Shown piece by piece: positions 33,186 to 44,470 of a stretch of DNA of 64,000 nt (position 1 is its first letter; each line of letters begins with the position of its first letter). The DNA is from Nothophaeocryptopus gaeumannii (Eukaryota; Ascomycota; Dothideomycetes; Mycosphaerellales; Mycosphaerellaceae): NCBI GenBank assembly GCA_031771865.1, contig JASISA010000041.1, positions 310,001 to 374,000 on the forward strand, read 5' to 3'. Under the pieces are notes generated by a model. That model was not told the DNA's origin and did no database searches. It saw only the letters and a list, made by a program, of their open reading frames with translations. A program made the translations under genes and the position numbers.

Positions 33186-36100
33186 ATGGGCAACAAGGTC
33201 AACGGTGCCCTCAAAAAGCCCCGGGAGAAGAAAGAAGCCGCCATGAACGGCCAGCCGAATGGGTCCATCCATCAACATGGAGGGAACCAGCACACCACGC
33301 GCTCATCGCGGAGCAAGCGAAAGGGGAGGACGACTTTTGTGGGATACGCTGCAGATAAAGCTGCGAAGCTGATGGTTTGGTATACATTTATCACCCTGCT
33401 CTTTCGGTGTCCTAGCAGGCAACAGGACCTCAAGGACGCGTCGCCTGCAGTTTGCAAGCCATACCTACAAGCGCGAGACTATGTCACCCCCTATGCACAA
33501 CCCTACTACGTCCAATATCTATCGCCGTACGTGCAACAGGCACAGCCATACTACGATCAGTTCAACGCCAAGGTTTACACGCCTGGTCTCGCCGCATACC
33601 AAACATACGGTGCTCCACGAGTCGCTCAGGCTCAGGAATTCGGTGGACAACAGTGGCAGAAGACCATCAAGCCGCAGATCGACTTCGCACAGAAGGAGGT
33701 CGGCAAGCAGTACGAGAAGACCCTGGCACCGTATGTGAGGAAGGCACAGGACACAGTTCAGCCTCACTATGATAGCGTCAAGACCTCGGTCAGCGATATC
33801 TGGGAGTTGGAGCTTCAGCCAGTCTATCAAAAGTCTGCACCGTACGCGAAGAAGATCTATGCGCAGGGCCAAGACTTCGCTCTTCAGACCGCCTGGCCTC
33901 ACGCTCAGTATGCCAGCAACACCGCGTGGACCTTCTGGACGCGTCAAATCTGGCCTCGACTCCGAATCCTGTACGGCGAGAATGTAGAGCCACAGCTTAT
34001 GCGCATTACTGAGCGCCTCGGTCGCTACAAGGATGGCAGGAAGTTGGAGGCAGACATCAAGAGCATGGAGAGCTCCTCCAAGCTTGCTGACATGGCATCG
34101 AGTGCCCAGTCCATCGCGTCGTCCGTCTCATCTACTGCGAGTGAAGTCACCGAGAGCCCGTCGTCTGCCGCCAGCGTCGCGGCTTCCTCTTCGCCTGAAC
34201 CGCCAGTCGACCCTGCCGTGAAGTTCAACGAGGATCTGAAGAGCTGGGAGCACATCTGCGCGAAGGCAGCCGAAGAGGGTGCTGAGGATCTGAAGGAGCG
34301 TATTCAAGACATCACCGCACACCAGGTCAATGCGGCGGACTCTGTTGGCGGCGCGCTGGTCACTCAGCTCGAGCAAACCACCACTGCCGCTCTCAACAGC
34401 GTCAAGGCACGCATCCAGCAGATTGTGAAGAACTTGCCAGAGGAGGCAGATGAGGGTCATCTCGAGGCCGCCAACGATAATCTCGTCCAGGCTATTCGCG
34501 CTGCAGGCCAGAACATCAAGCAGCGTGCCCAAGCTGTCCGCGAATGGCGCCAGACCTCTCAAATCGAGACCGAAAGCCTCGTTGAGAAGGCCTTACAGTC
34601 CACTTTGGAGACTATCGACAGCATCAGAGAGCTTCGCTTGACCGAGATCGGCCGCAAGTACGCTTCAACCTCGCTCCCACATAAGGAGTGGAGCAAGTAC
34701 AACGACATCAAGAAAGCCACCCAGACGTGGCGTAACGATGTTGAGAAGGTGGCTCGCGAACACTCTGGCCTCGCTGGAGCGAAAGCTGCGAGCGAAGATG
34801 TCGAGCACACCGCCATGGCCGTTGCTGAAGATGCGGCGAAGGAGCTTGGTCGGCTTAAGGAGGTGGGCAAGTGGAAGATCGCGGCCGATGATGCGAGTGA
34901 GGATTTCACCTCCAAGACCATCCCACCGCCTGTTCGCAAGTTCAAGGATCAGATCGTAGAGAAGGTCGCTGAGGCGTCTGAATCTGTCTTTGGCACTGAG
35001 CAAGGCACTGTCGAGAGCGCTACCTCTGTCATCGCCGAGTCTGCGTCAAAGCTGTCGGAGCAAGTCATTGGATCCTCCACTGGCCCTGTCGAGAGCGCTG
35101 CATCAAGCTTGTCTGAAAAGGTCATTGGCTCGTCCAAGGGACCAGCCGAGAGTGCTTACAGCCAAGCGACGGCGTCGGCACAAAGTGTTGCGTCCGAGGC
35201 ATCGAAGTCACTTGCTGACAGCGTTTCCTCCGCTTCGAGTGCTGTTGCAGGGGAATCAAGTCTGTCAGACACCGTCAAAGAGGCAGCTTCATCTGCATCC
35301 AGTGTCGTTCTTGGAGAGTCCAGCTTGAGCGATACCATCAAGGACGCCGCTTCTACCATCTCTGAGGCGATCAAGTCCCACGTACCGGATCAGCCTATCG
35401 GCAGTAGCAAGAGTGTCGGGCCTAAGTTGGCTAGCATCTTGTCTGAGCAGAAAGAGAAGGCTTCGAAGAGCGCATCGTCTATCGCCAGCGAAGTCACACA
35501 CACTCCAGCAGCCTCAGCCGCTTCTTCCAGCCTGTCTTCGGTTGCAAGTCAGGCCTCTTCGGTTGCCTCTTCCATCTCTGACAGCGTCCCAGACGCCGAG
35601 GACATCGCCAGTGGAGCTGAAGAATATGCCTCCAAGGCCAGTGAAGCTCCCAAGAAGGTCTTTGGAGGTGCCATGGCTCAAGTCATCGTCGAAGCTCGCG
35701 AGCCTATCCTCGATGATGACATTGTCGACAGTCAAGCTTCATTCAGCGAGTCTGTGCAGCAGGTCATCAATGATGCCGGAGACAAGGCTAGTCAGCTCAC
35801 TCAGGCCATTCAGGATGCCATCAATGGCGCGACTGCTACTCAGGGAACTGTTCAAAGCGTGACCAGCTTGGCACAGGTACAATACGAGAGCGCCCTCTCC
35901 GCTGCCAGCAGCGTTCTGTTTGGATCTCAAAATGGTGTCGAGTCCGCCACCAGCGTCGCCCAGGAACAATATCAGTCAGCTGTGACTGCAGCCTCTTGGG
36001 CCATCTACGGAACACCAGCCCATGCTGCACCTCTTGCCGCTGCTAGCTCCGCATATGACAGCGCCGTGAGTGAAGCGGCCAAACACTACGACGCTGTCAA

Positions 36101-37685
36101 GTCTCGTCTTTCTGTGCAGGCCTCTGGCACGCCGAAACCTGTTCACGAGCAAATGTTCGCCTCTGCAGAGTCTGCGTATTCCGGCGCCGTCAGCGCTGCG
36201 CAGCAGCGGTACAACGCCGTGCTCGGAACATCGACTCAGAAATACCTAGAGAGCATCTCATCGCTTGCTTCATCTCGCCTGGCGGAGGGCGTCAGTCTTG
36301 CCAACGATCAGTACAAGAGCGCCAAGATTGCAGTTGGTGCAGAGCCTACCCCTGCCCACCAGCAGTACCTGACCTCCGCTCAGTCAGCCTACTACCAGGC
36401 TCTTGGGATAGCACACGGCCGGTACTCCGAGTTTGTGGAGGCTGCGTCCAGCGCAGTCATGCCGACCCCAACCGCCACCGGATACCAAGCCAGTGTTGAG
36501 AGTGTGCTTAACGACGCAAAGAGCGTCTATGGCCAGTACACTGATGAAGCTTCCTCCAAGTACAGCGCTCTCGCCTCCATGGCAAGCTCCGCAGCACATG
36601 CCCAGGGTTCCAAGTCAGTTGACAAGAGCGTACTCGGACAGCTGCAAGATCAGCTTTCCGACGCTGTTGCTGGCGCCCAGAGCAGACTTGGCGAGGCCAG
36701 CAGCTCTGTCAGCAGCGCGTTCAGTCAAGAGACCCAGAAGCCACTTGCTTCTCAGGCATCGGAGAACTGGGAGGCTCTCATCTCCCGAGCCAGCGAGCAA
36801 GTCTATGGAGCACCACCACCGTTCACCGCCCAAGCCTACAGTCAGGTCACTGACTTTGCTGCACAAGCGACTGCTGCCGCCGCAGCCCAATATCAACAAG
36901 TGCAGGATCTGTTCTCTGACCTTGTGATTGGGAAGGAGCCAGACTTCACTGCAAGCGCGTACAGCCGCTTGCAATCCGCCTACTCGACCGGAGCTCCAGC
37001 GATAGCTTCTCAGGCATCGAGCTACGTTAGTGGCGTAGCATCTGCTGTCTCTGCGGCCTTTGTACCGCCCACACAGGTTCCCGGCATTCTTGAGCAGGTT
37101 CAAAGCCAGTTGAACAACGCAGTCAACGCCGCCAGCACCCAGGTGTATGGCACCCAGAAGGGTACGGTCGAGGTAAGTCATATCATCAGGCCCAGCAACA
37201 CCAGCACAATGATACTGACCTTTTAACAGCAAGCAACGGAAGCTGCTGCGAGCATGTATTCCGACGCCGCATCGGCCGCATACGAAGCCCTTTACGGCAA
37301 GGAGACGAATTACTTCGAGGCCGCCCAGCACAATGTCGTTGACATTGGCGCATCCGCCTCGAAAGCAATCTCGGAGGCACTTTACGGCTCTCCCACACCA
37401 ACGGTCGAAGCCGCCGGAAGTGCTGCTGCTTCTGTCTACAGTTCCATTGCTTCTGCCGCCAGCGAGCAGGTCTCGTCAGCGAGTGCAGTAGTCAGCAGTG
37501 CCGTTTATGGTGAAGAGCAGACTTATCTCGAGGGCGTACAGAGCCAATTGAGTGTGGCTATGGCGAGTGCAAGCAGCCGCATTGCGGAGTTTGGCACTGA
37601 TGCCAGCAAGGCTGTCGAGCAAGCCGCCAAGACCATCAGCTCAGTCGTGTCTGATGTGACTGGCCGAGCACGTGATGAGCTTTAA
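33186..37685 (+). CDS. 1480-residue Ala/Ser-rich repeat protein
   Basis: Two exons, 33186-37172 and 37230-37685, with a 57-nt phase-0 intron. After a basic N-terminus there is one short hydrophobic stretch (KLMVWYTFITLLF, about residue 60) and a Tyr/Pro/Gln-rich region (about 85-250: DYVTPYAQPYYVQYLSPYVQ and similar). A charged helical domain follows (about 330-590), then some 900 residues of Ala/Ser-rich amphipathic repeats of about 35-50 residues. Typical repeat landmarks are YG(T/S)P followed by E-x-A and AASSxY. The composition recalls lipid-droplet or late-embryogenesis-type helical proteins. Homologous fungal proteins have, I believe, been labelled hoxa13-like, which gives no support for a homeodomain role, and none is present. 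Function unknown. Confidence 0.75.
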
Positions 37686-39156
37686 GCAATACCTCAACAC
37701 CCAGGAGGAGAAAGCGAAAGCAAGGAAAGGTTGCATCACATGGATACCACCACGCACCAACAAGTCCACAGAAGGACCAAGACATGAAACAAAGCACACG
37801 AAGGGTTTCAGAACCTTCCGTGGTAATTGTGATATTACGGCGGACGAATGAAAGGGTACAACAGACTGAAGCAGCGAAGAGAAAGGGGCGAAGGAGACAA
37901 GTGTACAGGTGGATGATGGATCTCTTTATTTTTCCTTGTTAATGGCGCACGATATCCCATCACGTCTTTACGTTGGAACATGACACACGCACACACAGAC
38001 AACTGGATGAGAAGCTCTTTTTCATAACTTCTACTCTGTACTAGATGAGAAGGGAGTATCTGTAACGAGTATGCAATGTCTTTATATCTTTTAACCCGGT
38101 CTGGGATTCTCATGTTGCTGTTGTAGTTGTGGATCTTGGGCTGTGAATGTTTGCTCTTCGCTTGAGAGGGGATGGGGGATATGGAGGGCTGAGAGGGAGA
38201 GGGGTTGGGAGATGGGACCATTTGTCGCTGTCATGTCCGTAAGTCTTCCGCTGTCTTGGCTTGTGGATGGTTTTAAGTGCGCTAAAGAAGTTGGCAAGTC
38301 GAGGGCTAGTCGACAAGAGTGAGGAGATATGCAGCGAGACTCACGTTGCCGTATTTCCCGTGCTCGTAGGTCTTCCATCGCCTCACCCTTCGTAGGGTGG
38401 ATGTAACGGATGATGGGCCGTAAATGGTGAGTTGTACCAAGCACATTCGCTGACGCTAATGTGAATACGATGCATGCCGAAGCATGTTTCACTCATATTC
38501 ACGGCAGGTTGCAGGTGAAAGAGACTCAACAACATAAGTCTTCTGTCTTAGACAATGGTTGGTCTTGCTCTTTGACACAGAAACAAACCAACAAGAAGTA
38601 CAAACTATCATCAAACGGTTAAGATACTCTTGGTGGGATAATCGTTATGGTTTAAGATCCTGCAGTGTCTCGATCTGCGTTGGATTGGTCGTGAGAGGAG
38701 GCGAGAATCCGGGTTTAGTTATCGAGTGGCGAGGTGGGCGGAAAGACTTGCGTCGCCGTAATTTACACATCTGCATGTCCTGCGTCGTCTCGTTGCCTTG
38801 TGGATGTAACAGCTGGTGATTAGGGAACGATTGCAATCTGCAACGAACATGCACTACTTTCACCCTTCAGCTCGATCTGGGACAGCTGAAAGAGAACAAA
38901 GAGTAGTTCTTGAGGAGACAGCAAACATTCACAGCTAATGACTTGTAGGGCCGTGGAACACAATTTACATGATTCACATGTCTCCACGCGACACACTACA
39001 GATGAATCAGAGTCACTACGAAACTTCCATGCGTCGGACGTGATAGTCCTACTCTACAAGACCGTACGACACGAACAATCAAGATCTTCAGGAACAATCA
39101 GTCTTGATCTACAAACTTCTTCCACTCCAAAATTCACCTCGAAACTTCAAGATCCG
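37686..39156. other. about 1.5 kb without a supported gene
   Basis: Open frames on the minus strand (37835-38221, 38091-38492) are Pro/Ser-rich, overlap one another and lack any motif. The plus frame is open from 38938, but the likely start of the next gene is 39157. Confidence 0.35.
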
Positions 39157-40020
39157 ATGTCAAGCATTCCCTACCCATCCCGCTGCAACCACCACGGCTC
39201 TCGCCTCCACCGCACAGAAAGCCTACGCCACGAGAGCAGTGTCGAGTCTTCTGCTCGGTCTACCACTACTACAGAGATGGCACCACCCGTCCAACGTCGT
39301 GGTCGATCAAGGACGAGGAGAGAGAATACTAATACTACTCGCAGTATCTCCAGAGACTACGATCAGCCGAATCCCTTTGCAAACCAAGAAAATCGAAATC
39401 CCTTCCTCGGTAATAATGATCGATTCAATACTCCGGCGAATCGTCAGACTAGCTACGACTCGCCCGACAACGACGGGGCGCTGACTTTCGAAACAAGCCC
39501 ACATGGTCTCCGCCTAGGCGATCGAGACACCCCCATCGAAACCATCAACGAACGCGAGAATACTCGAAACATCTTCGCCTCTCTTCTACACCACCGCAAC
39601 AACCACCACGAAACCCGCCACACCCAACCCAACAGCTCGGAAGAAGAAAAGGACCAGATCGTCCCAGATTCTATGCCTCAGCGCCAGCCGCCTGAGACCG
39701 AACGAACCCGTCTCCAAACCGCCATCGCCACCCTCCGAGATAAACTCTCCACCTCCACCGCGCTTATCGAAAACCTCCAAACTCGCAATCGCATCCATGA
39801 GATTGATTCCGCTGTTCACAAACGGGACTTGGAGAGAGTGGAGGAGGAGAGGAGGGATGCTTGGGAGGAGGCGAGGGATGGTCAGAAGATGAGGAGGTTG
39901 TTGGGGTGGACGTTGGTGGTGGTTGTGCTGGCGGTGTTGGGGTATGTGTGGGTTTGTTGGTATCGAGGGCCGGAGATGAGATATGTACGGAAGAGGAGGG
40001 AGGAGGTGCTGGGAGTGTAA
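39157..40020 (+). CDS. putative tail-anchored membrane protein, paralog B
   Basis: Unrecognised single-exon protein of 287 residues from the Met at 39157; the frame is open to 38938, but this start makes the length almost equal to paralog A (288). The N-terminal half is polar (Arg/Asn/Ser/Thr-rich), then a coiled-coil stretch (RTRLQTAIATLRDKLSTSTA, LERVEEERRDAWEEARD). One membrane segment (LGWTLVVVVLAVLGYVWVCW) and a tail with MRYVRKRREEVLGV follow. The tail pattern MxYxRxRREx-VLG is the same as in paralog A at 25421-26287. No signal peptide, so tail anchoring is inferred. Function unknown. Confidence 0.6.
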   Translation: MSSIPYPSRCNHHGSRLHRTESLRHESSVESSARSTTTTEMAPPVQRRGRSRTRRENTNTTRSISRDYDQPNPFANQENRNPFLGNNDRFNTPANRQTSYDSPDNDGALTFETSPHGLRLGDRDTPIETINERENTRNIFASLLHHRNNHHETRHTQPNSSEEEKDQIVPDSMPQRQPPETERTRLQTAIATLRDKLSTSTALIENLQTRNRIHEIDSAVHKRDLERVEEERRDAWEEARDGQKMRRLLGWTLVVVVLAVLGYVWVCWYRGPEMRYVRKRREEVLGV

Positions 40021-40222
40021 AAGTAGAAGGAACTATGTATTGTTGGGTGGGACTCTTCTCAGCAAGTTCTGGATTCAGCTGGATGCCGGTGGCTATGGGT
40101 AGATGTCTCCGCGTTTTCGACTGCATGATATATACGATTGAGAGATGAGCAAACTCGACACCGGCGGCTTGTTTGAAAAAGGGCATCAGACTTTTGGAAC
40201 CATTTTATTCTTGCAACATATT

Positions 40223-40659
40223 GACCATTCCGCAACCTCAATCTTCATACGAGAATCCCATTCAGATGGAACAAGACCCTTCATCGGCTACGAGAAAGCA
40301 GCATCACTATCCTTGCCCACCACTTACCTCGAGTAGTAGCCCATTTCGGGAACCTCCAGGAACTCATCATCACGTTCGATGACGGACGTAGGAAATCATA
40401 TTACGGCTCGCCACCGTGGCCAAAAGTACGATGGATTTGGCCCCATAGCAATTTTGAGGGAAGACTGGCTGACACGGTTATTCCCACATTGAGGGCTCTG
40501 CCGCTCAACGAGGTTGTCATTAAGCGAGCTCGGGATTCGCGATTTGGAACACCTGCTCCGGTGGAAGCGCTTGTTGATGCGAGACGTATGAGTACTGTGG
40601 AGGTTGCGAAGGGATTCGTGGATGAGTGGAAGTTCGCCAAGGGTGGGGGAATTTGTTGA
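40223..40659 (+). other. orphan open frame, possible last exon or gene relic
   Basis: A plus-strand frame without an ATG is open from 40225 to a TGA at 40657-40659. It reads like natural protein (LPRVVAHFGNLQELIITFDD, then PLNEVVIKRARDSRFGTPAP and STVEVAKGFVDEWKFAKGG). A CAG acceptor-like site lies at 40263-40265, but I find no upstream exon. It may be a truncated gene. The family is not recognised. Confidence 0.3.
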
Positions 40660-41012
40660 CAGAGGAAGATAGAGAGTTATATTTTGCCAGGGCGTCCGAG
40701 TGTTACGATTGTTGGGAGCGGTCTTCGTTGGGATGATCACTTTTGTATCGGCATAGAGTATGGGGGATATGTTAGAATCCGTACAGAAAGCTGTGTCAGA
40801 AGAGGAAACAAGTCTGTCAAAGTGAGGTAAATGAACGAGAGAGAAAGATCTCGGATCCTTCCCGAGGCCACTCACCTAGGGTATCCACCTTACTCATCCA
40901 GACGATAGGGTAGGTGTACCTGAAGACAACACTACCATCTTCCACACCAGAGGCCCAACCCCCAGACCGCAACATCTCAACCACCGCAAAATGCAGAGCC
41001 CAGACAAGAGCG

Positions 41013-41582
41013 ATGATGACGAGCTCAATCCCCATCGCAGAAGACCAAGAAATCACCATCCATCTTGAAACTATCGCCCGCAGACTCATCCAAGCCGTCA
41101 ACGACCGAGACATCCACACCATAGCTCTCGCATACAAAGGCAGCTCCCTCACCAAGTCCGACTATGCCAATCTCTCCACATCATCTCCTCAGCAGCACTC
41201 TTCAGTGGCAATCCCAAACAGTCCCGCCTTCTCCCGTCCTGACCCACACGTCCACAGCCTCACTCTCCCGGATATCATCTCCCTAATCCAACATCTGGAG
41301 CATTGTTCTCTTCCCTACATTATCGAGATTCGGGATATGGATACGAGTCTGGATGATGCTGCGGGACGGAGGACGGGGCCCAGGACGGCGCAGGTGTATA
41401 TTATGTTTGATCGGAGGAGTGGGGCGATTGAGAGTGAAGGAGATGACAAGGGTGGCAGTGATATGAGAATAGTGAGGAGAAATGTGATGATTATGAGGTT
41501 TTGGGATGAGGGGGGCGAGTGGAAGGTTGTTAGTTGTGACAGTATTCCGGGAGGGAGTATTTGGGCTGGGGTTGGGTTTTGA
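41013..41582 (+). CDS. small unrecognised protein, possibly NTF2-like
   Basis: Single-exon frame; I prefer the Met-Met at 41013 (MMTSSIPIAEDQEITIHLET), giving 189 residues, over 40914. A helix (TIARRLIQAVNDRDIHTIAL) opens the protein. It ends in alternating strands (RTAQVYIMFDRRSG, RRNVMIMRFWDEGGEWKVVS). The helix-then-strand order and the EWKVVS ending recall NTF2/SnoaL-like folds, but similarity is not certain. The codons in the middle are Ser/His/Pro-rich. Function unknown. Confidence 0.5.
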   Translation: MMTSSIPIAEDQEITIHLETIARRLIQAVNDRDIHTIALAYKGSSLTKSDYANLSTSSPQQHSSVAIPNSPAFSRPDPHVHSLTLPDIISLIQHLEHCSLPYIIEIRDMDTSLDDAAGRRTGPRTAQVYIMFDRRSGAIESEGDDKGGSDMRIVRRNVMIMRFWDEGGEWKVVSCDSIPGGSIWAGVGF

Positions 41583-41850
41583 AGCTTTGGAGATGGGGGT
41601 TTGAAGTAGCAGCGGGACACTTTTAGGTAGGCAATGGCATCCGTGGCATTGTACAGTGTTATGAGCGTCGTCAGTTTCATGGGGTGAGTATATGAGATGA
41701 CGAGAGTTGTCGTTGTCGTGGAAATCCATCTTTGCGTCAGTGCGATTGCTGCCTGAGGCATAACATCGGTCTCGGTCGAACAATGCACCGCGCATCAGTA
41801 CGTCACTACTTTGGCTTCACTTCACTCTTGAACTTTCCATCCTCCGCTCC

Positions 41851-42791
41851 ATGAGGCCAACAACTTCGATCAATCGCTCGTTACAGCTGATCAGACACTT
41901 CGCAATGTCTTCAGCTGGCCAAGCACCCAAGATCAAGCGAGTGGGCCCGCTCTCGCCCGACGAGGCGAAATGGACAGAGTTGAAGAAGATTGAGGTTTGT
42001 CACATGCTTTCCAATGCTTGAGTGATACTAACGACGGGATCAGTGGACAGACCAAGACGGTAAAGACCGCATATGGGAAGCCGCCGCCCGCAAGACGCGG
42101 ACGAAAGGCGGTGTCGACGCCGTCGCCATTGCACCCATTCTCCGCCACCCTAGTCGACCACCGCAGACAATGGTCATTCTGCAGTACCGACCTCCTGTCG
42201 ATGCTTTCTGTGTGGAGTTTCCAGCCGGCCTTATCGACGAAGGCGAAACCCCCGAGCAAGCAGCCGTTCGCGAGTTGAAGGAGGAGACTGGCTACGAAGG
42301 CAAGGTTCGTGATATCAGTCCGATATTAAGTAGTCAACCTGGGATGACTAATGCGAATATGACGGTAGGTTCTCGATTGTAGCCCGACGATTGTCTCCGA
42401 TCCTGGGTTGACGAATGCGAATATGCAGGTATGTACAACGGATACGGTGCTCGCTTGCAAGAGCTGACTGCTTGCAGATGGTCACGATTGAGGTCCAGCT
42501 GAAGGAAGGTGACGAGGAGCCTGAGCAGCATTTGGATGAGGGAGAGCATATCGAGCGAGTGGTGGTGCCACTAGACTCGCTATACGAGAAGTTGCAAGGT
42601 AGGTGCCATCCTATCATCGGATCCAGTGAAGAGTACCAACAATCACAGCGATGTCGAAGGAGAAGGGCAAGATTGTGGATGCCAGGTAAGTCGTTCAAAC
42701 TCTTCAACATCATTGATATACTGACACGGCTAGGCTGTTTCATTGGGCACTCGGTCTTCACTGGTCTCGGAAACTCGACCTTCAGAGCTAA
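41851..42791 (+). CDS. ysa1: Nudix ADP-ribose pyrophosphatase Ysa1
   Basis: Hydrolyses ADP-ribose (and similar ADP-sugars) to AMP and ribose-5-phosphate. Five exons: 41851-41994, 42044-42364, 42478-42598, 42649-42685 and 42734-42791, about 226 residues. The complete Nudix box is FPAGLIDEGETP followed by RELKEETGYEG. Other family features are PQTMVILQYRPPVDAFCVEF before it and NEAxM-like NANM plus MVTIEVQL after it. The first Met gives a basic N-terminus (MRPTTSINRSLQLIRHF) that could be a mitochondrial presequence; an internal Met at 41905 would give a cytosolic form. Oddity: the end of exon 2 and its donor are repeated inside the following intron. Confidence 0.88.
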
Positions 42792-43691
42792 CGGCATGAC
42801 GATTCAGAATTCTCGGCGAAGGGCTATATCACGGACATCTACGTTGCATTCATGGCGTATGGATGGCATTACGGGCGTATGTTTGCTCCGGTGTAGCTCG
42901 GATTGCAGAAGAATTACGGAAGTGTGGGCGAGAAGCCTATAGCAATATCTTGCACAATATCACGAAGATTTCCATCTGCAAGTCCCCGTGGACTACTGGT
43001 TCTGTAAGCACTCGCATAGTTCTCGAGTCTTTGTACTGAAGTGCTGCACTAAGAAGCAGTTGATTGGGCGAGTGCATCCTTCTTCAGCGCTACGGCACAG
43101 CCAGAAGTGACTTGAAGATGGCCGAAGCCCTAATGCTGTTAACAATGAACTGGTACTAAACCTTGCATTCCCCGAACTATCCAGTAGGAAGGGCTCGGAT
43201 GTGCTGTTGCGATCTAACGTCCGTCATCAAGTACGTACCTGGTGCGTGGAAGGTTGCCCTGGCTACAAGGGGCTTAACATAGCAACTGTCTGCACCAATC
43301 GCATTGTTCGCCTGTTCAATTCACTTCATAGCAGATAACTGCTCACCAGCTGTGTCTGGTGGGTAATCAACCTCGTCCGGTAGCGGGCTCTCTAAAAGCG
43401 TTCATGAGAGCCAAGAATGGATTTTCGTAGATTACATCATGAAAGCTGGCGTTGTCAAAGAAGAGAGCAGAGTCAAAACGAACTGTCATTTCCTCGCGAT
43501 CTATCTATGCTAGTCAAGCTCTTCTGGGTCGGACTCATTCGTTATGCTAGTCATAGCGCCTGTGGTCGGTTCATTCATACGTTTATCATCATCCCATTTC
43601 CTTCTATCAAATGCAAATTACTCATATCAAATACGAGAGAGATTAGATCAGGTGTTGTTTCGGTTTATCAGTTTGTAACCAGACCAGCTGT
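42792..43691. other. about 900 bp without a supported gene
   Basis: I found no convincing coding segment on either strand between ysa1 and the Tyr/Asn/Trp-rich gene. Confidence 0.4.
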
Positions 43692-43933
43692 CTAGTCCTT
43701 GTTCCAGCCGCTCCCCCAAGAGTTGCGGTTCCCCCAGCCGTTGTTGTTGTTGTAGTATTGTTGGTAGTATCGGTTGCCCCTGTATAAGCGTCAATACATT
43801 ATTCGCGATTCTGGCAGCAGGAAGCTGGACTTACCAGCGCCAGTCCCAGGTGTTCCAGTTGTTGTAGTACTGTGGGTAGTTTGTGAGAAGGTACGACCAG
43901 TACCAGTAGCTCGAGTCTTTGTTCCAGTTGCAC
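43692..43933 (-). CDS. 3' part of a Tyr/Asn/Trp/Gly-rich small protein
   Basis: Two exons are visible on the minus strand: 43933-43835 and 43779-43692, joined by a 55-nt intron (GTAAGT donor, ATACAG acceptor). The first begins after a TTTTGTAG acceptor, so at least one upstream exon is missing from the model. The residues are strongly biased: YWYWSYLLTNYPQYYNNWNT in the first exon, then RYYQQYYNNNNGWGNRNSWG and a Trp-Asn-Lys-Asp end. WNKD occurs near both ends. It may be an adhesive, cell-wall or aggregation-prone peptide; no family is recognised. The 5' part runs toward the retrotransposon at about 44.4 kb and may be lost. Confidence 0.45.
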
Positions 43934-44470
43934 CTACAAAACGAAGCACAGATGTGTTAGCAAGAAGCATCTATCTTATCTAGCAGAGCGGAAGTTTAGT
44001 GTAGGGCGGGATAGTCAGTTAAAACGAATTTGGGGAGGCGGCATTACCAAAACCTCAGAACATACGGAACCTATCAAGGCAATACACGCATCCAAAGCAC
44101 GGCTACACGCCGCTGTTGGCGGGTGCGCAGTCAGCGCTCGAAAATACTGATTCTCAGCATTAGAAGAAGAGAATTCTCTGCCAAGCATGGCCAGTGCACA
44201 AGGCTGTGCTGCCTCAGGCACAGACAACGGACTAGAGCCATTTCAAGAGGTTACTGAAGAAACTACTACAGGCAGAGATACAGGAGTATCAATCTAGCTT
44301 CCTACCCAACCTCCCAAGAGAAGGGGTATAGAGAGAAGAACGCAGCAGTAAACAAGAACCAGCAGGGTCCCCTCTCACCTTGGGAGGCCCTGAAAGAGAT
44401 TCAGAATGAGGCAGCTGAACTGATGCATCAGAGTCAACACTCCTCCCTCCAACCAGAGAGGGCAATCTAG
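43934..44470. other. junction between the small gene and the LINE
   Basis: Holds the missing 5' part of the Tyr/Asn/Trp-rich gene and/or the 5' UTR of the retrotransposon; I cannot place the boundary. A minus frame at 44015-44227 is open but unassigned. Confidence 0.3.

Noticed and set aside
39586..40186. Pro/Ser-rich minus-strand frames antisense to the tail-anchored gene
   Set aside because: They are shadows of the plus-strand coding sequence.
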